Below are positions 16,693 through 24,703 of a DNA stretch of 37,630 nt, in pieces. Every line of letters begins with the position of its first letter. The stretch's first letter is position 1. The stretch spans positions 1 through 37,630 of the forward strand of contig CAMMAZ010000022.1 of NCBI GenBank assembly GCA_946493765.1. Reading direction: 5' to 3'. This DNA comes from an uncultured Clostridia bacterium. Its GTDB lineage: Bacteria; Bacillota; Clostridia; Oscillospirales; Acutalibacteraceae. The position numbers and the translations under genes are program-made. Below the pieces are notes generated by a model that did no database searches, was not told where the DNA came from, and saw only the letters and a list, made by a program, of their open reading frames with translations.

Positions 16693-17571
16693 CTAAAACG
16701 ACCTGTGACCGAGCTGTTCGGCCAATGCCGCCAGCTGTTCACCACCCGGCAGCGCTCTCGCACAGGCAACTGCCTGATTTGTCAGTGTGTCGGCCATCTG
16801 CTGTGCGCCGGGAAGCCCTAAAAGCGTCACATAGGTATTCTTATCCGACTTTTCATCGCTGCCGATCGGTTTACCGAATTGCTTTGCATCGCCGGTCACA
16901 TCCAGAATGTCGTCAACGATCTGGAACGCCCGCCCGAGATATTCACAATAGTTGCAGCACAGATCCGTGACTTTCGGGGACGCATCCGCTAAAACACATG
17001 CGATCTGCGCGTTAACCCGAATCATGGCAACCGTTTTGCCGGACTGGATTTTTGCCAGTTCATCCAGCGAAATCTTTTTGTGCTCACTGTCAAGATCCAG
17101 CACCTGTCCGCCCACCATGCCGCACATGCCTGCGGCGTGACCCAGCATTTGTATCGCCCGCAATGCTCTGACAGCATCTATTGACGCCGGGAGATCCGTC
17201 GCCGTTTCAAATGCAAGCGTTAAAAGCGCATCACCTGCGAGCAGTGCGGTGCTTTCCCCGAACGCAATATGATTCGACGGTTTGCCTCTGCGCATATCGT
17301 CGTTATCCATGCACGGCAGATCGTCGTGAATCAAAGAGTAGGTGTGAATCATTTCGACTGCGCAGGCAAAGGAAAGAATGTCCGCCGGATCGCCGCCGCA
17401 GACACGATAGATTTCCAGCATCAGCGCCGGGCGAATGCGTTTGCCGCCGGCCGTGATGCTATATAGCATAGCCTTTTTTAACTGTTCCGGCGTCTGTGTG
17501 ATCTTCTCGAAAATCGCTTCCAGATGCTTGTCCACCATTGCCGCATGCTGCGCAAATAGATTATTCTCCAT
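16693..17571 (-). CDS. ispA: Farnesyl/geranyl diphosphate synthase
   Basis: Short-chain trans-isoprenyl diphosphate synthase, 292 residues, condensing isopentenyl diphosphate with allylic diphosphates to give the C15 (or C20) precursor of undecaprenyl phosphate and quinones. Visible motifs are GGKRIRP (about 43-49), the first Asp-rich motif HDDLPCMDNDDMRRG (about 78-92), GKTVAMI and the second Asp-rich motif FQIVDDILDVTGD (about 214-226). Its ATG overlaps xseB by 11 nt. The xseA-xseB-ispA order is conserved in Bacillus and clostridia. Product chain length cannot be read with certainty. Confidence 0.95.
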   Translation of the reverse strand: MENNLFAQHAAMVDKHLEAIFEKITQTPEQLKKAMLYSITAGGKRIRPALMLEIYRVCGGDPADILSFACAVEMIHTYSLIHDDLPCMDNDDMRRGKPSNHIAFGESTALLAGDALLTLAFETATDLPASIDAVRALRAIQMLGHAAGMCGMVGGQVLDLDSEHKKISLDELAKIQSGKTVAMIRVNAQIACVLADASPKVTDLCCNYCEYLGRAFQIVDDILDVTGDAKQFGKPIGSDEKSDKNTYVTLLGLPGAQQMADTLTNQAVACARALPGGEQLAALAEQLGHRSF

Positions 17572-17767
17572 CCTGTTGTCCTTCCCTGTCGGTCAGCTGA
17601 ATAATTTTCAGCTTTGCGTTTTCCAATTTTTCAGAACAAAATTTAGATAATTTGACGCCTTCTTCATAACATTTTGTCGATTCTTCCAGCGTCAGGCCGC
17701 CGCTTTCCAAAAGCGCGGTGATTTCCTCCAAACGTTTCATCGCGCTTTCAAAGGTCAGTTCACTCAT
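17561..17767 (-). CDS. xseB: Exodeoxyribonuclease VII small subunit
   Basis: 68-residue XseB: a helical hairpin that binds the C-terminal coiled coil of XseA in multiple copies. The family signature is complete: SFESAMKRLEEI-like start, LESGGLTLEESTKCYEEGVKLSKFC, then the acidic tail. It lies 56 nt after xseA, with AGAAAGGAAAT before ATG 17767, and overlaps ispA. Confidence 0.95.
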   Translation of the reverse strand: MSELTFESAMKRLEEITALLESGGLTLEESTKCYEEGVKLSKFCSEKLENAKLKIIQLTDREGQQDGE

Positions 17768-17823
17768 TTTATTGATTTCCTTTCTAAAGTAATAAAATCC
17801 ATAAAATACTTTATCTGCAAATT

Positions 17824-19038
17824 TTATTGCGTACTGTTTTCATCCGCAATGACCGCATCTTTTTGACCGGTTGCAAAGCGGATTTGCACCCTGTCTCCTG
17901 TTTGCAGCATGCCCGCATCCCGCACGATCTTTCCGTTGTGCTGCACGATCGAATAACCGCGCAGCAGGATCTGCAGCGGGCTTAAGGAATCAAGTTTTGC
18001 AGCCGCCTGCACAAACTGCTCCTGCTTTTGCGACACCGTTTTTTCAAACCCATTTTGCAGCCGGTGGGACAAAAAGTCGAGCGTCTGTGCTTTTTGGTCC
18101 ACCAAAAATGTTGCGTTCGCCATGCATTGCTTGTTTAAAAGCGCTTGCAGCATCAATTTTTTCTGGGTGTATACCCTTTTGAGCGCGTTCGCACACCGCA
18201 GCTGATTCTGCTGCAAAAACTGCAGCAGTTCTGTTTTGTCCGGTGTGGCAAGTTCCGCCGCCCCCGACGGAGTCGGCGCGCGCAGATCCGCCGCATAGTC
18301 GCAGATGGTGAAATCCGTTTCATGCCCGACAGCGGAAATGACCGGAATGTCGGACGCGCGAATGGTTCTTGCCAGCGCTTCGCTGTTGAACGCCCACAAA
18401 TCTTCGATCGACCCACCGCCGCGTCCGATGATGATCACATCGGCGCATTTCTTTGCATTCACGTCCTTGACCGCCTGGATCAGTTCCGGTTCCGCCGTGT
18501 CTCCCTGCACCGTCACAGGGCACATCACCACCGTCGCCACCGGATACCGGCGGGACAAAATATTCAGAATATCCTGCACGGCGGCGCCGGTCGGCGATGT
18601 AATCACCGCGATGCGGCGCGGCAGACGCGGAATCGGCTTTTTAAGCGCTTTGTCAAACAAACCCTCTTTTTCAAGCTTTGCTTTGAGCTGCTCGTAGGCG
18701 ACGTTTAAGTCCCCTTCACCCAGTGGTTTCATCGCCATGATATAAAGCTGATACTGTCCGTCCCGTTCATAAAGCGAAACCTTGCCCCGGCAGGCGACCA
18801 TCATGCCGTTTTGCGGCTTAAAGGTCAGCCGGCTGTTATACTGCCGGAACATCACTGCGCGGATCAGCCCAGTTTCATCCTTTAAGGATAAATACATATG
18901 CCCCGTCCGGTAATGATCGGTAAAATTCGATATTTCGCCGGTAACGACAATATCATTTAAGTAAACGCTGCTTTCCAAAAGCGAACGGACATACATGTTC
19001 AGCTGTGATACCGTTAAAACACGTTGTTTTTCAGCCAT
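17824..19038 (-). CDS. xseA: Exodeoxyribonuclease VII large subunit
   Basis: Catalytic subunit of exonuclease VII, which degrades single-stranded DNA to oligonucleotides from both ends; 404 residues. The N-terminal OB fold (LTVSQLNMYVRSLLE; VTGEISNFTDHYRTGHMYLSLKDE) is followed by the catalytic domain with ITSPTGAAVQDIL, IIGRGGGSIEDLWAFN (about 200-215), SAVGHETDFTICDYAADLRAPTPSGAAE (in two stretches, about 235-262) and a long coiled coil, then the RGYSIV C-terminal motif. ATG 19038 overlaps the upstream gene by 8 nt. Confidence 0.96.
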   Translation of the reverse strand: MAEKQRVLTVSQLNMYVRSLLESSVYLNDIVVTGEISNFTDHYRTGHMYLSLKDETGLIRAVMFRQYNSRLTFKPQNGMMVACRGKVSLYERDGQYQLYIMAMKPLGEGDLNVAYEQLKAKLEKEGLFDKALKKPIPRLPRRIAVITSPTGAAVQDILNILSRRYPVATVVMCPVTVQGDTAEPELIQAVKDVNAKKCADVIIIGRGGGSIEDLWAFNSEALARTIRASDIPVISAVGHETDFTICDYAADLRAPTPSGAAELATPDKTELLQFLQQNQLRCANALKRVYTQKKLMLQALLNKQCMANATFLVDQKAQTLDFLSHRLQNGFEKTVSQKQEQFVQAAAKLDSLSPLQILLRGYSIVQHNGKIVRDAGMLQTGDRVQIRFATGQKDAVIADENSTQ

Positions 19039-19990
19039 TTTCTCCGTTCCTCTCCTTTTGTTTCTGATAAAAAATGCTGCCGATCAGCGCCGTCCCCGCG
19101 GCATTGTCGGAAGAAAATTCCGGCTTTGCAAACAAACCGCCCTGTTCGGACAACCGCTCGGACACCAGCGTGTTTCGCATGACACCGCCCGCATAAACAA
19201 ACGGCAGATTGCCATATTGCAGCCGCAGCTGTTCGGTCATCTGCCGGATGATCGCATAAACCGACTCCACAACAAATTTAGCAATATCCGGCGCCAAAAC
19301 GCCCTCTTTTAACATTTCCTCACACTGGTTTTGCAAACCGGAAACACAGCAATCCGCCCCTTTGAGGGTCACTTTCGGTTTTTTGAGCAGTTTTCCGCTG
19401 CAAGACAGCCTGTCCAATTCGCCGCCTGCCGGAAACGGAAGCCCCAGCATCACGCCGACACGATCAATGAGTTGCCCGATTTTTAAATCCAATGACCGGG
19501 CCACAATTTCACAGCGCAGAATATGCTTTTCATCCGGTTGCACCAGCAGCGCTTCGGTTGTGCCGCCGGAAACATGAAAAGCGATAAATTTTTTTTGCAA
19601 CAAATCCAACCGTCCGATCGAAAACAGCGCCGCCGCAACATGCCCGATCTGATGCGCTGTTTCAAAACAAGGGATATGCTGCGCCGCTGCGATCGATTTT
19701 GCCGTGCAAACGCCCGCTAAAAACACCGGCATATAAGACCCCGCCTGGTTACGCGGTTTTGCAGACACGCAGACCGCTTCGAGTGCAGGCGGCTGACAAA
19801 ATGACGAAAAGGCGGCTTCCAAAACACCGGGAAGCTGCCTTATATGTTCGAAAAGCGCCTGACTTTGCATCAGGCCCACTTCTCCCGCTTTGACGGGGAG
19901 CAATTTCTTTTCGCTTATCATTTTGCCGCTTTGTGTGTCAAACAAAGCGCAGGATGTCGTGTAATTGCTGGTATCGATGCCTAAAATCAT
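19031..19990 (-). CDS. TsaD/Kae1-like protein (Gcp paralogue)
   Basis: 319-residue member of the Kae1/TsaD/Gcp family (ASKHA fold). It keeps ILGIDTSNYTTSCALFD with the first phosphate loop, the metal-binding His pair in ETAHQIGHVAAA (about 110-121), VSGGTTE (about 140), GGELDRLS and YAGGVMRN (about 272). It is more divergent than a genuine t6A-synthase TsaD (HQIGH instead of HMEGH, shorter inserts), so it is probably the second paralogue common in spore-forming clostridia rather than the essential tRNA-modifying enzyme; function unknown. ATG 19990 overlaps the nusB stop codon (ATGA), a coupled start. Confidence 0.8.
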   Translation of the reverse strand: MILGIDTSNYTTSCALFDTQSGKMISEKKLLPVKAGEVGLMQSQALFEHIRQLPGVLEAAFSSFCQPPALEAVCVSAKPRNQAGSYMPVFLAGVCTAKSIAAAQHIPCFETAHQIGHVAAALFSIGRLDLLQKKFIAFHVSGGTTEALLVQPDEKHILRCEIVARSLDLKIGQLIDRVGVMLGLPFPAGGELDRLSCSGKLLKKPKVTLKGADCCVSGLQNQCEEMLKEGVLAPDIAKFVVESVYAIIRQMTEQLRLQYGNLPFVYAGGVMRNTLVSERLSEQGGLFAKPEFSSDNAAGTALIGSIFYQKQKERNGENG

Positions 19991-20385
19991 GATGTTATTT
20001 TTTTTGCAACGGCGCCCAGAACCCCATTGACATAGGCCGGGTCGCCGTCGCCGCCATATTTTTTAACGAGTTCCACAGCTTCATTGATGGATGCGCTGAC
20101 CGGGATATCCGATTCAAACAGCATTTCATAAACACAAATGCGCATGACCGCAAGCGAAACACGTGGAATTCTGTTCAGCTTCCAGCCGATGCTGCAATCG
20201 GAAATCAACTCGTCGATCTGTTCTAAATGATCAAAAATACCATTCACGCTGCGTTCGACAAACGCACTGGTCTTTAAATTTCTGGATTCTATCGCATTTT
20301 CAATGATTTCCGGCAATGTTTCATCTTTAAAGGATTTTTCAAATGTCAGCGCCAAAATCTGCTGTCTTTGTTCACTTCTTGTCAT
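19987..20385 (-). CDS. nusB: Transcription antitermination factor NusB
   Basis: 132-residue all-helical NusB, which with NusE binds boxA RNA during rRNA transcription. Family landmarks: SEQRQQILALTFEKSF at the N-terminus, LISDCSIGWKLNRIPRVSLAVMRICVYEM split over the middle, and IPVSASINEAVELVKKYGGDGDPAYVNGVLG at the C-terminus (in parts about 95-126). It lies 22 nt after yqhY, the conserved order in Firmicutes, and is coupled to the next gene by an ATGA overlap. Confidence 0.96.
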   Translation of the reverse strand: MTRSEQRQQILALTFEKSFKDETLPEIIENAIESRNLKTSAFVERSVNGIFDHLEQIDELISDCSIGWKLNRIPRVSLAVMRICVYEMLFESDIPVSASINEAVELVKKYGGDGDPAYVNGVLGAVAKKITS

Positions 20386-20407
20386 TTCAAACGTCTTTCC
20401 GCCGATC

Positions 20408-20770
20408 TTATTTTTCCTGGCTTGTGGATTTCAGCTCGATTTCACAAACATGGACATTGACCTTGGAAACGACAGATCCGGTCATGTTCTGCACCGATTC
20501 TTTGACCGCTTCCTGCACCTTCAGACAAACGTCTGCCACCTTGATCCCGGTTGTGACCTTGATGAAAATATCGATCACCAGTTGATTTTCTTTTAAGGAC
20601 ACGATAACGGATTTCGCAATATGCTGTGTTTTCAAAAAGCCTTTCAAGCTTTGCTTTTTGGCCACAACCCCCGCAACACCCGGCACATCGGTTGCAGCAA
20701 CGGTCGCCATCTTTTCGATCACTTCTTCCGAAACAACGACATTTCCGGCTTTTGAACGCCTGATATCCAT
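20408..20770 (-). CDS. yqhY: Asp23/Gls24-family protein, YqhY-like
   Basis: Asp23/Gls24 domain protein, 120 residues from the chosen start. It has the typical GNVVVSEEVIEKMATVAATD (10-29), DVPGVAGV, the central beta strands IAKSVIVSLKENQLVIDIFI and the helix VADVCLKVQEAVKESVQNMTG ahead of VNVHVCEIEL. In Bacillus yqhY sits beside nusB and modulates acetyl-CoA carboxylase. ATG 20770 is preferred because GGAAAGG then lies at a proper distance; the ATG at 20782 directly abuts it. First gene of the housekeeping operon, with a strong sigma-A promoter just upstream. Confidence 0.92.
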   Translation of the reverse strand: MDIRRSKAGNVVVSEEVIEKMATVAATDVPGVAGVVAKKQSLKGFLKTQHIAKSVIVSLKENQLVIDIFIKVTTGIKVADVCLKVQEAVKESVQNMTGSVVSKVNVHVCEIELKSTSQEK

Positions 20771-20827
20771 ATTCCAAACCATCCTTTCCTGTTCACACAG
20801 AAATCACTTGTTTTGTTTTTCTTTTCT

Positions 20828-20856
20828 ATTATACCAATTAATCGCACAGATAACAA
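20828..20856 (-). promoter_or_regulatory. Sigma-A promoter of the yqhY-nusB-radA operon
   Basis: Minus strand: TTGTTA (20851-20856), a 17-nt spacer, TATAAT (20828-20833). The -35 abuts the spoIIIAH stop codon, so the housekeeping genes are uncoupled from the sporulation operon although no terminator separates them. Confidence 0.85.
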
Positions 20857-21408
20857 CTATTTTATTTCAATTATTTTAATATTTTCCAAAGTGGTATCGG
20901 TCACAGAGGTCACCGCATCCTGAATCTGGGCGGTTTCACTGGCAAGCAACCCTTGTTCACTGCACTGCACCACCACATTCACGCTTTTTTCCGAAACGAC
21001 GGCAACACAATTTTCAAATCCTTTGGACTGCACCAGCGTTTCAATGGAACGTTCATCCTCACTGAACTGGGTTAATTGTGCAATCTTCTCCACTGCGGCC
21101 GATTTTGCTTTATCATCGGTTTTTACATCGTCCACAATCTCTTTGAGTGTTTCCAGATCTTCTGCGCGCTGTGTTTCCCGGTCCTGTTTGGTCTTTTCAA
21201 AATAATCCGTTTGTGCAGCGGTGGTCGCATTGACATATTTCGCATCACCCAAATATTTATCCGTCTGCGTTTCGCCAAGCATAGATGTTAAATCCATGGT
21301 TCCGTTCGCTTCGGAATACATCCAATTGAGATACACGGCGGCGGACAGCGCGACAACCAGCACAGCCAGCACCACAATACGTTTTGACAGTATTTTACCA
21401 CTTTTCAT
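20857..21408 (-). CDS. spoIIIAH: Stage III sporulation protein AH
   Basis: Mother-cell component of the SpoIIIA-SpoIIQ channel (feeding tube) joining the two sporangial compartments; 183 residues. One N-terminal TM helix (ILSKRIVVLAVLVVALSAAVYL) is followed by a charged helical linker (about 85-120) and a C-terminal YscJ/FliF-like ring-building domain (SKGFENCVAVVSEKSVNVVV onward) that in relatives binds SpoIIQ across the intermembrane space. ATG 21408 is preferred; in-frame TTG codons upstream touch the GAAAGGA site. Last gene of spoIIIA. Confidence 0.93.
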   Translation of the reverse strand: MKSGKILSKRIVVLAVLVVALSAAVYLNWMYSEANGTMDLTSMLGETQTDKYLGDAKYVNATTAAQTDYFEKTKQDRETQRAEDLETLKEIVDDVKTDDKAKSAAVEKIAQLTQFSEDERSIETLVQSKGFENCVAVVSEKSVNVVVQCSEQGLLASETAQIQDAVTSVTDTTLENIKIIEIK

Positions 21409-21435
21409 TTCAAGATTCAATCCTTTCAAAGTTAA

Positions 21436-21996
21436 TTATTTTGAAGACTGCATCCCCATAACGCAGACTTTTTGGGACGAAATATCCAGTGCAGTTGAAA
21501 CGAGCGTTTCGATTTTTTGCTGCAACGCAGCGTCGTCTCCACCTTCACAGGTCACCACCACGCCTTTGACGCGCGGCATCACACTGGTCACGATCAACGG
21601 AACGTCGTTTCCCTGTTCATCATTGACAATCACATAGTTTTTTTCATTGCTTCCATCCTTTTGGATCTTTGACTGATCTGTTCCGCTGACGTCCTCCACT
21701 TGTTTTGAATCCTCTTTCACCTCACTCGCATAAACATATTCAATATCCGTTTCCAATGTCACAACGACCGAAGCCTCTCCCCCCGTCACCGCATGTACTG
21801 CCTGCTCTAACTGTGTTTGTAGGCTTTTTGCATATTCCTGTGCCGTAATATTTTCTGTCGCTTGCGCACTGCTTTTGTTCCCGCCTCCGAAAAAGCCGGA
21901 AACGAAAATCAGCACAATGCCGACAAGCCCGATGATGACCAGCGCATTTGGTTTTTGTTTGATATATGCCGCTATCTTTTTAACCCCATCCATCAT
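21436..21996 (-). CDS. spoIIIAG: Stage III sporulation protein AG
   Basis: Ring-forming component of the SpoIIIA channel, 186 residues. A TM helix (NALVIIGLVGIVLIFVSGFF, about 17-36) precedes an extracytoplasmic domain with TQLEQAVHAVTGGEASVVVTL, a variable linker of the type that makes the beta-triangle crown (about 100-125), and PRVKGVVVTCEGGDDAALQQ (about 140-160), the family signature. The start overlaps the spoIIIAF stop as ATGATG, so translation is coupled. Confidence 0.95.
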   Translation of the reverse strand: MMDGVKKIAAYIKQKPNALVIIGLVGIVLIFVSGFFGGGNKSSAQATENITAQEYAKSLQTQLEQAVHAVTGGEASVVVTLETDIEYVYASEVKEDSKQVEDVSGTDQSKIQKDGSNEKNYVIVNDEQGNDVPLIVTSVMPRVKGVVVTCEGGDDAALQQKIETLVSTALDISSQKVCVMGMQSSK

Positions 21997-22439
21997 TCCA
22001 ATTCTCCTATAACTGTTTTGATTCCAAGCTGCTCTTCAATCTCCTTGGCTGCAAAAACCGCCCGATCTATATCCCCTTTATTTAAAAATAACTGCGCCTC
22101 ATTAATTACTATGCGGTTGTCTGCGTTTGTATCCGTGTTTATCACAATTTTTGCATAAGTGATGTCGTGGTCATATAAAATCACCCGAATCTGTTCTTTT
22201 GCCGACGCTGCCGCTGATTTTTCCAAAATTTCCGAATCCAGCACCGCCTTCCCTTGTGCAGGTTGTAAATCCAAATCGATGCCGCTGATAAAAGGGGTCA
22301 GCAAGGATAGCATTAAAACTGTTCCTGTGATCAGCCGCATCTGCGCTTTGTATTTATTTTTGGGTATCAGCATCTCAATGACACCGACAGCAATTGCACA
22401 AAAGCAAATTGCCAAAACCGCTTCTTTTAATCCGTTCAT
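21993..22439 (-). CDS. spoIIIAF: Stage III sporulation protein AF
   Basis: 148-residue membrane protein of the SpoIIIA complex. Two N-terminal TM helices (LKEAVLAICFCAIAVGVIEML; MRLITGTVLMLSLLTPFISG) precede an extracytoplasmic alpha/beta domain (from about 85) with YAKIVINTDT and the C-terminal amphipathic helix. ATG 22439 overlaps the spoIIIAE stop (ATGA); the frame stays open upstream inside spoIIIAE, but no start there is credible. Confidence 0.93.
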   Translation of the reverse strand: MNGLKEAVLAICFCAIAVGVIEMLIPKNKYKAQMRLITGTVLMLSLLTPFISGIDLDLQPAQGKAVLDSEILEKSAAASAKEQIRVILYDHDITYAKIVINTDTNADNRIVINEAQLFLNKGDIDRAVFAAKEIEEQLGIKTVIGELE

Positions 22440-23575
22440 ACGCCGCCTCCCGCTGACACTGTGATGGTAATACAAAAAATGAACATCACCGCAACACAAA
22501 TCAACACCGCCATGACAATCGATAAAGCTGCATTTACCGCATCGGCCAAAGCCGATACCGGTGTAATGGAATAAAGCCCCGCCACCACTGAACAAAACAT
22601 CAGGATAAATTTATAAAGAATCACCTCGATCAGCACCGGCAAAATCAGCGCCAACAGCACGATCACAACATACATCCCGGCCGTGGATTTCAAAATCGAC
22701 ATACAGGACGCCAGTGATCCAAACGCTTCACTGACCGGTGCGCCGATAATCGGCACCGCCGTGGAAACAAAAAATTTGGCGGTTTTACCGGCGGCGGAAT
22801 CCGCACCGCTATTGATAAAAGACTGAAAAGAAAATAAGATCATAAACACCGTCATGACAAACGTCAATGTCCAGACCGCAATTTTTTTAATCAGCGCCGC
22901 AAGCCCGTTTAACTGCCCGTTTCCGCTTGCTGCACCGGAAATACCGATACACAAATACATCGATGAAAACGGCGCGATCACATAACTCGAAAGTGTGCTG
23001 ACTATCTGGGTTGCGATAAACAGCAGCGACTGGAAGCCAAGCGCGGTCCCCGCACGCATCGCAGCGATCAAAATACCGGCAAACACCGGGATAACGGCTG
23101 TCATAAACGCGCAGGCGGCAGTGAGCACTCCCGTGCTGCGTGCAATCAATTCTGTGACCGGCAGGATCAGCGTAGATATGCAAATGAGTGTTGCCGTCAT
23201 GTTCAGCGTTTCAAATGCGTTGCCTTCTTTAGACATACACGCGGCAACAGCACAAAGCAAAATCACCATCAAAACCAAAGCCGCTGTTTTAAATGGGGTG
23301 AAAATATAGTTTTTTAAATAATTAAGCAGCTTTTCAAAAAATTGTCCGCCGGTTAAATTCTGCATGGACTGATAATTTTTAGGATCGATCTCCAATTCGT
23401 CGATCAGTTCCTGTACATCTTCGGGCGTGCTGTCATACAAACTGTCGATTTGCAGATCGCTGTACAGCGAGGTGTAAGAATCGGTCTGATCGTCGATCGT
23501 ATACTCATATGTATCCGCATAGACCGTTTGTCCAAGCAAAAGAAATAGTATCAGCGCAATGATTATTTTTTTCAT
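22436..23575 (-). CDS. spoIIIAE: Stage III sporulation protein AE
   Basis: The large polytopic core of the SpoIIIA channel, 379 residues. A signal peptide (MKKIIIALILFLLLGQTVYA) is followed by an acidic extracytoplasmic region (DVQELIDELEIDPKNY) and about eight TM helices containing the conserved segments AVIPVFAGILIAAMR, APFSSMYLCIGISG and STAVPIIGAPVSEAFGS. It is thought to be the membrane conduit or export component. ATG 23575 follows AAGGATAACG; the frame extends upstream but without another likely start. Confidence 0.95.
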   Translation of the reverse strand: MKKIIIALILFLLLGQTVYADTYEYTIDDQTDSYTSLYSDLQIDSLYDSTPEDVQELIDELEIDPKNYQSMQNLTGGQFFEKLLNYLKNYIFTPFKTAALVLMVILLCAVAACMSKEGNAFETLNMTATLICISTLILPVTELIARSTGVLTAACAFMTAVIPVFAGILIAAMRAGTALGFQSLLFIATQIVSTLSSYVIAPFSSMYLCIGISGAASGNGQLNGLAALIKKIAVWTLTFVMTVFMILFSFQSFINSGADSAAGKTAKFFVSTAVPIIGAPVSEAFGSLASCMSILKSTAGMYVVIVLLALILPVLIEVILYKFILMFCSVVAGLYSITPVSALADAVNAALSIVMAVLICVAVMFIFCITITVSAGGGV

Positions 23576-23586
23576 TTTCGTTATCC

Positions 23587-23973
23587 TTACAACATCAGTT
23601 CCGTGATCAACGTCAAAATCTCCGCTAAAATCGGCAGTGACAAAACTGCAATCCCGATTTTTCCCGCCAGTTCCACCTTCTCGCCGAGCGCCGTCTCCCC
23701 GCTGTCGCAGCAGGTATCTTTGGCCAGCTGTGTGATATAGCAAATTCCCATTGCTTTAAACAGAATTTTGATGTTTTCCGGCGCAACGCCCGCCTTTTGC
23801 GTGATGGTGTTCACAACATCCATGATCGCGGCTGATTGGGAAACCGCATAGATCAGAACGATTGCCGCCGCCGCAACCGACACCGGAAACGCGAATTCCG
23901 GCTTATACCTACGCAGCAATGCGATCAGCGCCGCTGCGATCAATGCAAATCCAAATATCGCTACCGTGCTCAT
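23587..23973 (-). CDS. spoIIIAD: Stage III sporulation protein AD
   Basis: 128-residue membrane protein with helices at about 5-22, 27-50 (FAFPVSVAAAAIVLIYAV) and 104-128, and the family motif GICYITQLAKDTCCDSGETALGEKVE split across about 70-92. It contributes to the membrane part of the SpoIIIA channel. Its ATG lies 2 nt after the spoIIIAC stop codon. Confidence 0.94.
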   Translation of the reverse strand: MSTVAIFGFALIAAALIALLRRYKPEFAFPVSVAAAAIVLIYAVSQSAAIMDVVNTITQKAGVAPENIKILFKAMGICYITQLAKDTCCDSGETALGEKVELAGKIGIAVLSLPILAEILTLITELML

Positions 23974-23975
23974 CG

Positions 23976-24170
23976 CTACAACCCAAATACCGATTTAACG
24001 GTCTCAAACAGATCGCTGATCTGCTGCACCAGCATCATCAGCACCACAACGATTCCTGCCAGCGTCACCATCATTGCCTGTTCCTCACGGCCCGAACGAA
24101 TCAACACCTGATTGAGTACTGCGACGATGATGCCAATCGCAGCAATTCTGAAAATCAGATCAACATCCAT
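23976..24170 (-). CDS. spoIIIAC: Stage III sporulation protein AC
   Basis: 64-residue protein with two TM helices: MDVDLIFRIAAIGIIVAVLN, then the cytoplasmic RSGREEQA motif, then MMVTLAGIVVVLMMLVQQIS. This build is diagnostic for SpoIIIAC. It lies 38 nt downstream of spoIIIAB. Confidence 0.95.
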   Translation of the reverse strand: MDVDLIFRIAAIGIIVAVLNQVLIRSGREEQAMMVTLAGIVVVLMMLVQQISDLFETVKSVFGL

Positions 24171-24208
24171 GCTTTAGACCTTGCCTTTCATTTTTTTATC
24201 TATTTTTG

Positions 24209-24703
24209 TCAGATGCAAAGACAGAAAATAAACAATCCGGCAAAAACACCCAGAGAACTGTATAATTTACGTTTGGAATCATATTCTTCTTCCACATGTT
24301 TGACAACTGTGGAAAATTCATCGAAATACAAATCGCAATGCGCGGTCTGCCCGCTGATATCGCTGTCGCCAAGACCCATCAAAAAAGCTTTCATCCGCTG
24401 TTTTTCTTCCGGTGCAATGCATAAATCCGGATTTTGTTCGATAAAATCTTTAAGTTTTGTTTCAAAAGGGCGGTTTGTTTTCCAAATTTCAAGACCGATA
24501 CCCGCTAACTGCTTTTCCTCTCCTGCCAACATTAAAATTTCTTCAACCGTCAGCGCTTCATAAACGATATGTGTTTTGATAAATCGGATGAGCCTTAAAA
24601 TCAGATAATACTGCTTTTTCTCGGTTGCCAGGCGGGATGCTTTCATCAATCCGTACAGAACCGGACACAGGCTGATTAGCCCGATCCCTAACATTCTGAT
24701 CAA
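24209..24703 (-). CDS. spoIIIAB: Stage III sporulation protein AB
   Basis: 164-residue SpoIIIAB, an accessory factor with a single N-terminal TM helix (IRMLGIGLISLCPVLYGL) and a helical cytoplasmic domain resembling type II secretion GspF. Family landmarks: RLIRFIKTHIVYEALTVEEIL (about 39-59), LMGLGDSDISGQ (about 105-116) and a C-terminal hydrophobic segment LGVFAGLFIFCLCI. The TTG at 24703 is chosen because AAAGAGGTG lies at ideal spacing; an in-frame ATG at 24721 has no such site. The first 146 nt overlap the 3' end of spoIIIAA in another frame, an unusually long overlap. Confidence 0.88.
   Translation of the reverse strand: MIRMLGIGLISLCPVLYGLMKASRLATEKKQYYLILRLIRFIKTHIVYEALTVEEILMLAGEEKQLAGIGLEIWKTNRPFETKLKDFIEQNPDLCIAPEEKQRMKAFLMGLGDSDISGQTAHCDLYFDEFSTVVKHVEEEYDSKRKLYSSLGVFAGLFIFCLCI

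Noticed and set aside
22440..22595. N-terminal extension of spoIIIAF inside spoIIIAE
   Set aside because: The sequence is a frame-shifted reading of spoIIIAE; the overlapping ATGA start at 22439 with two TM helices fits the family.
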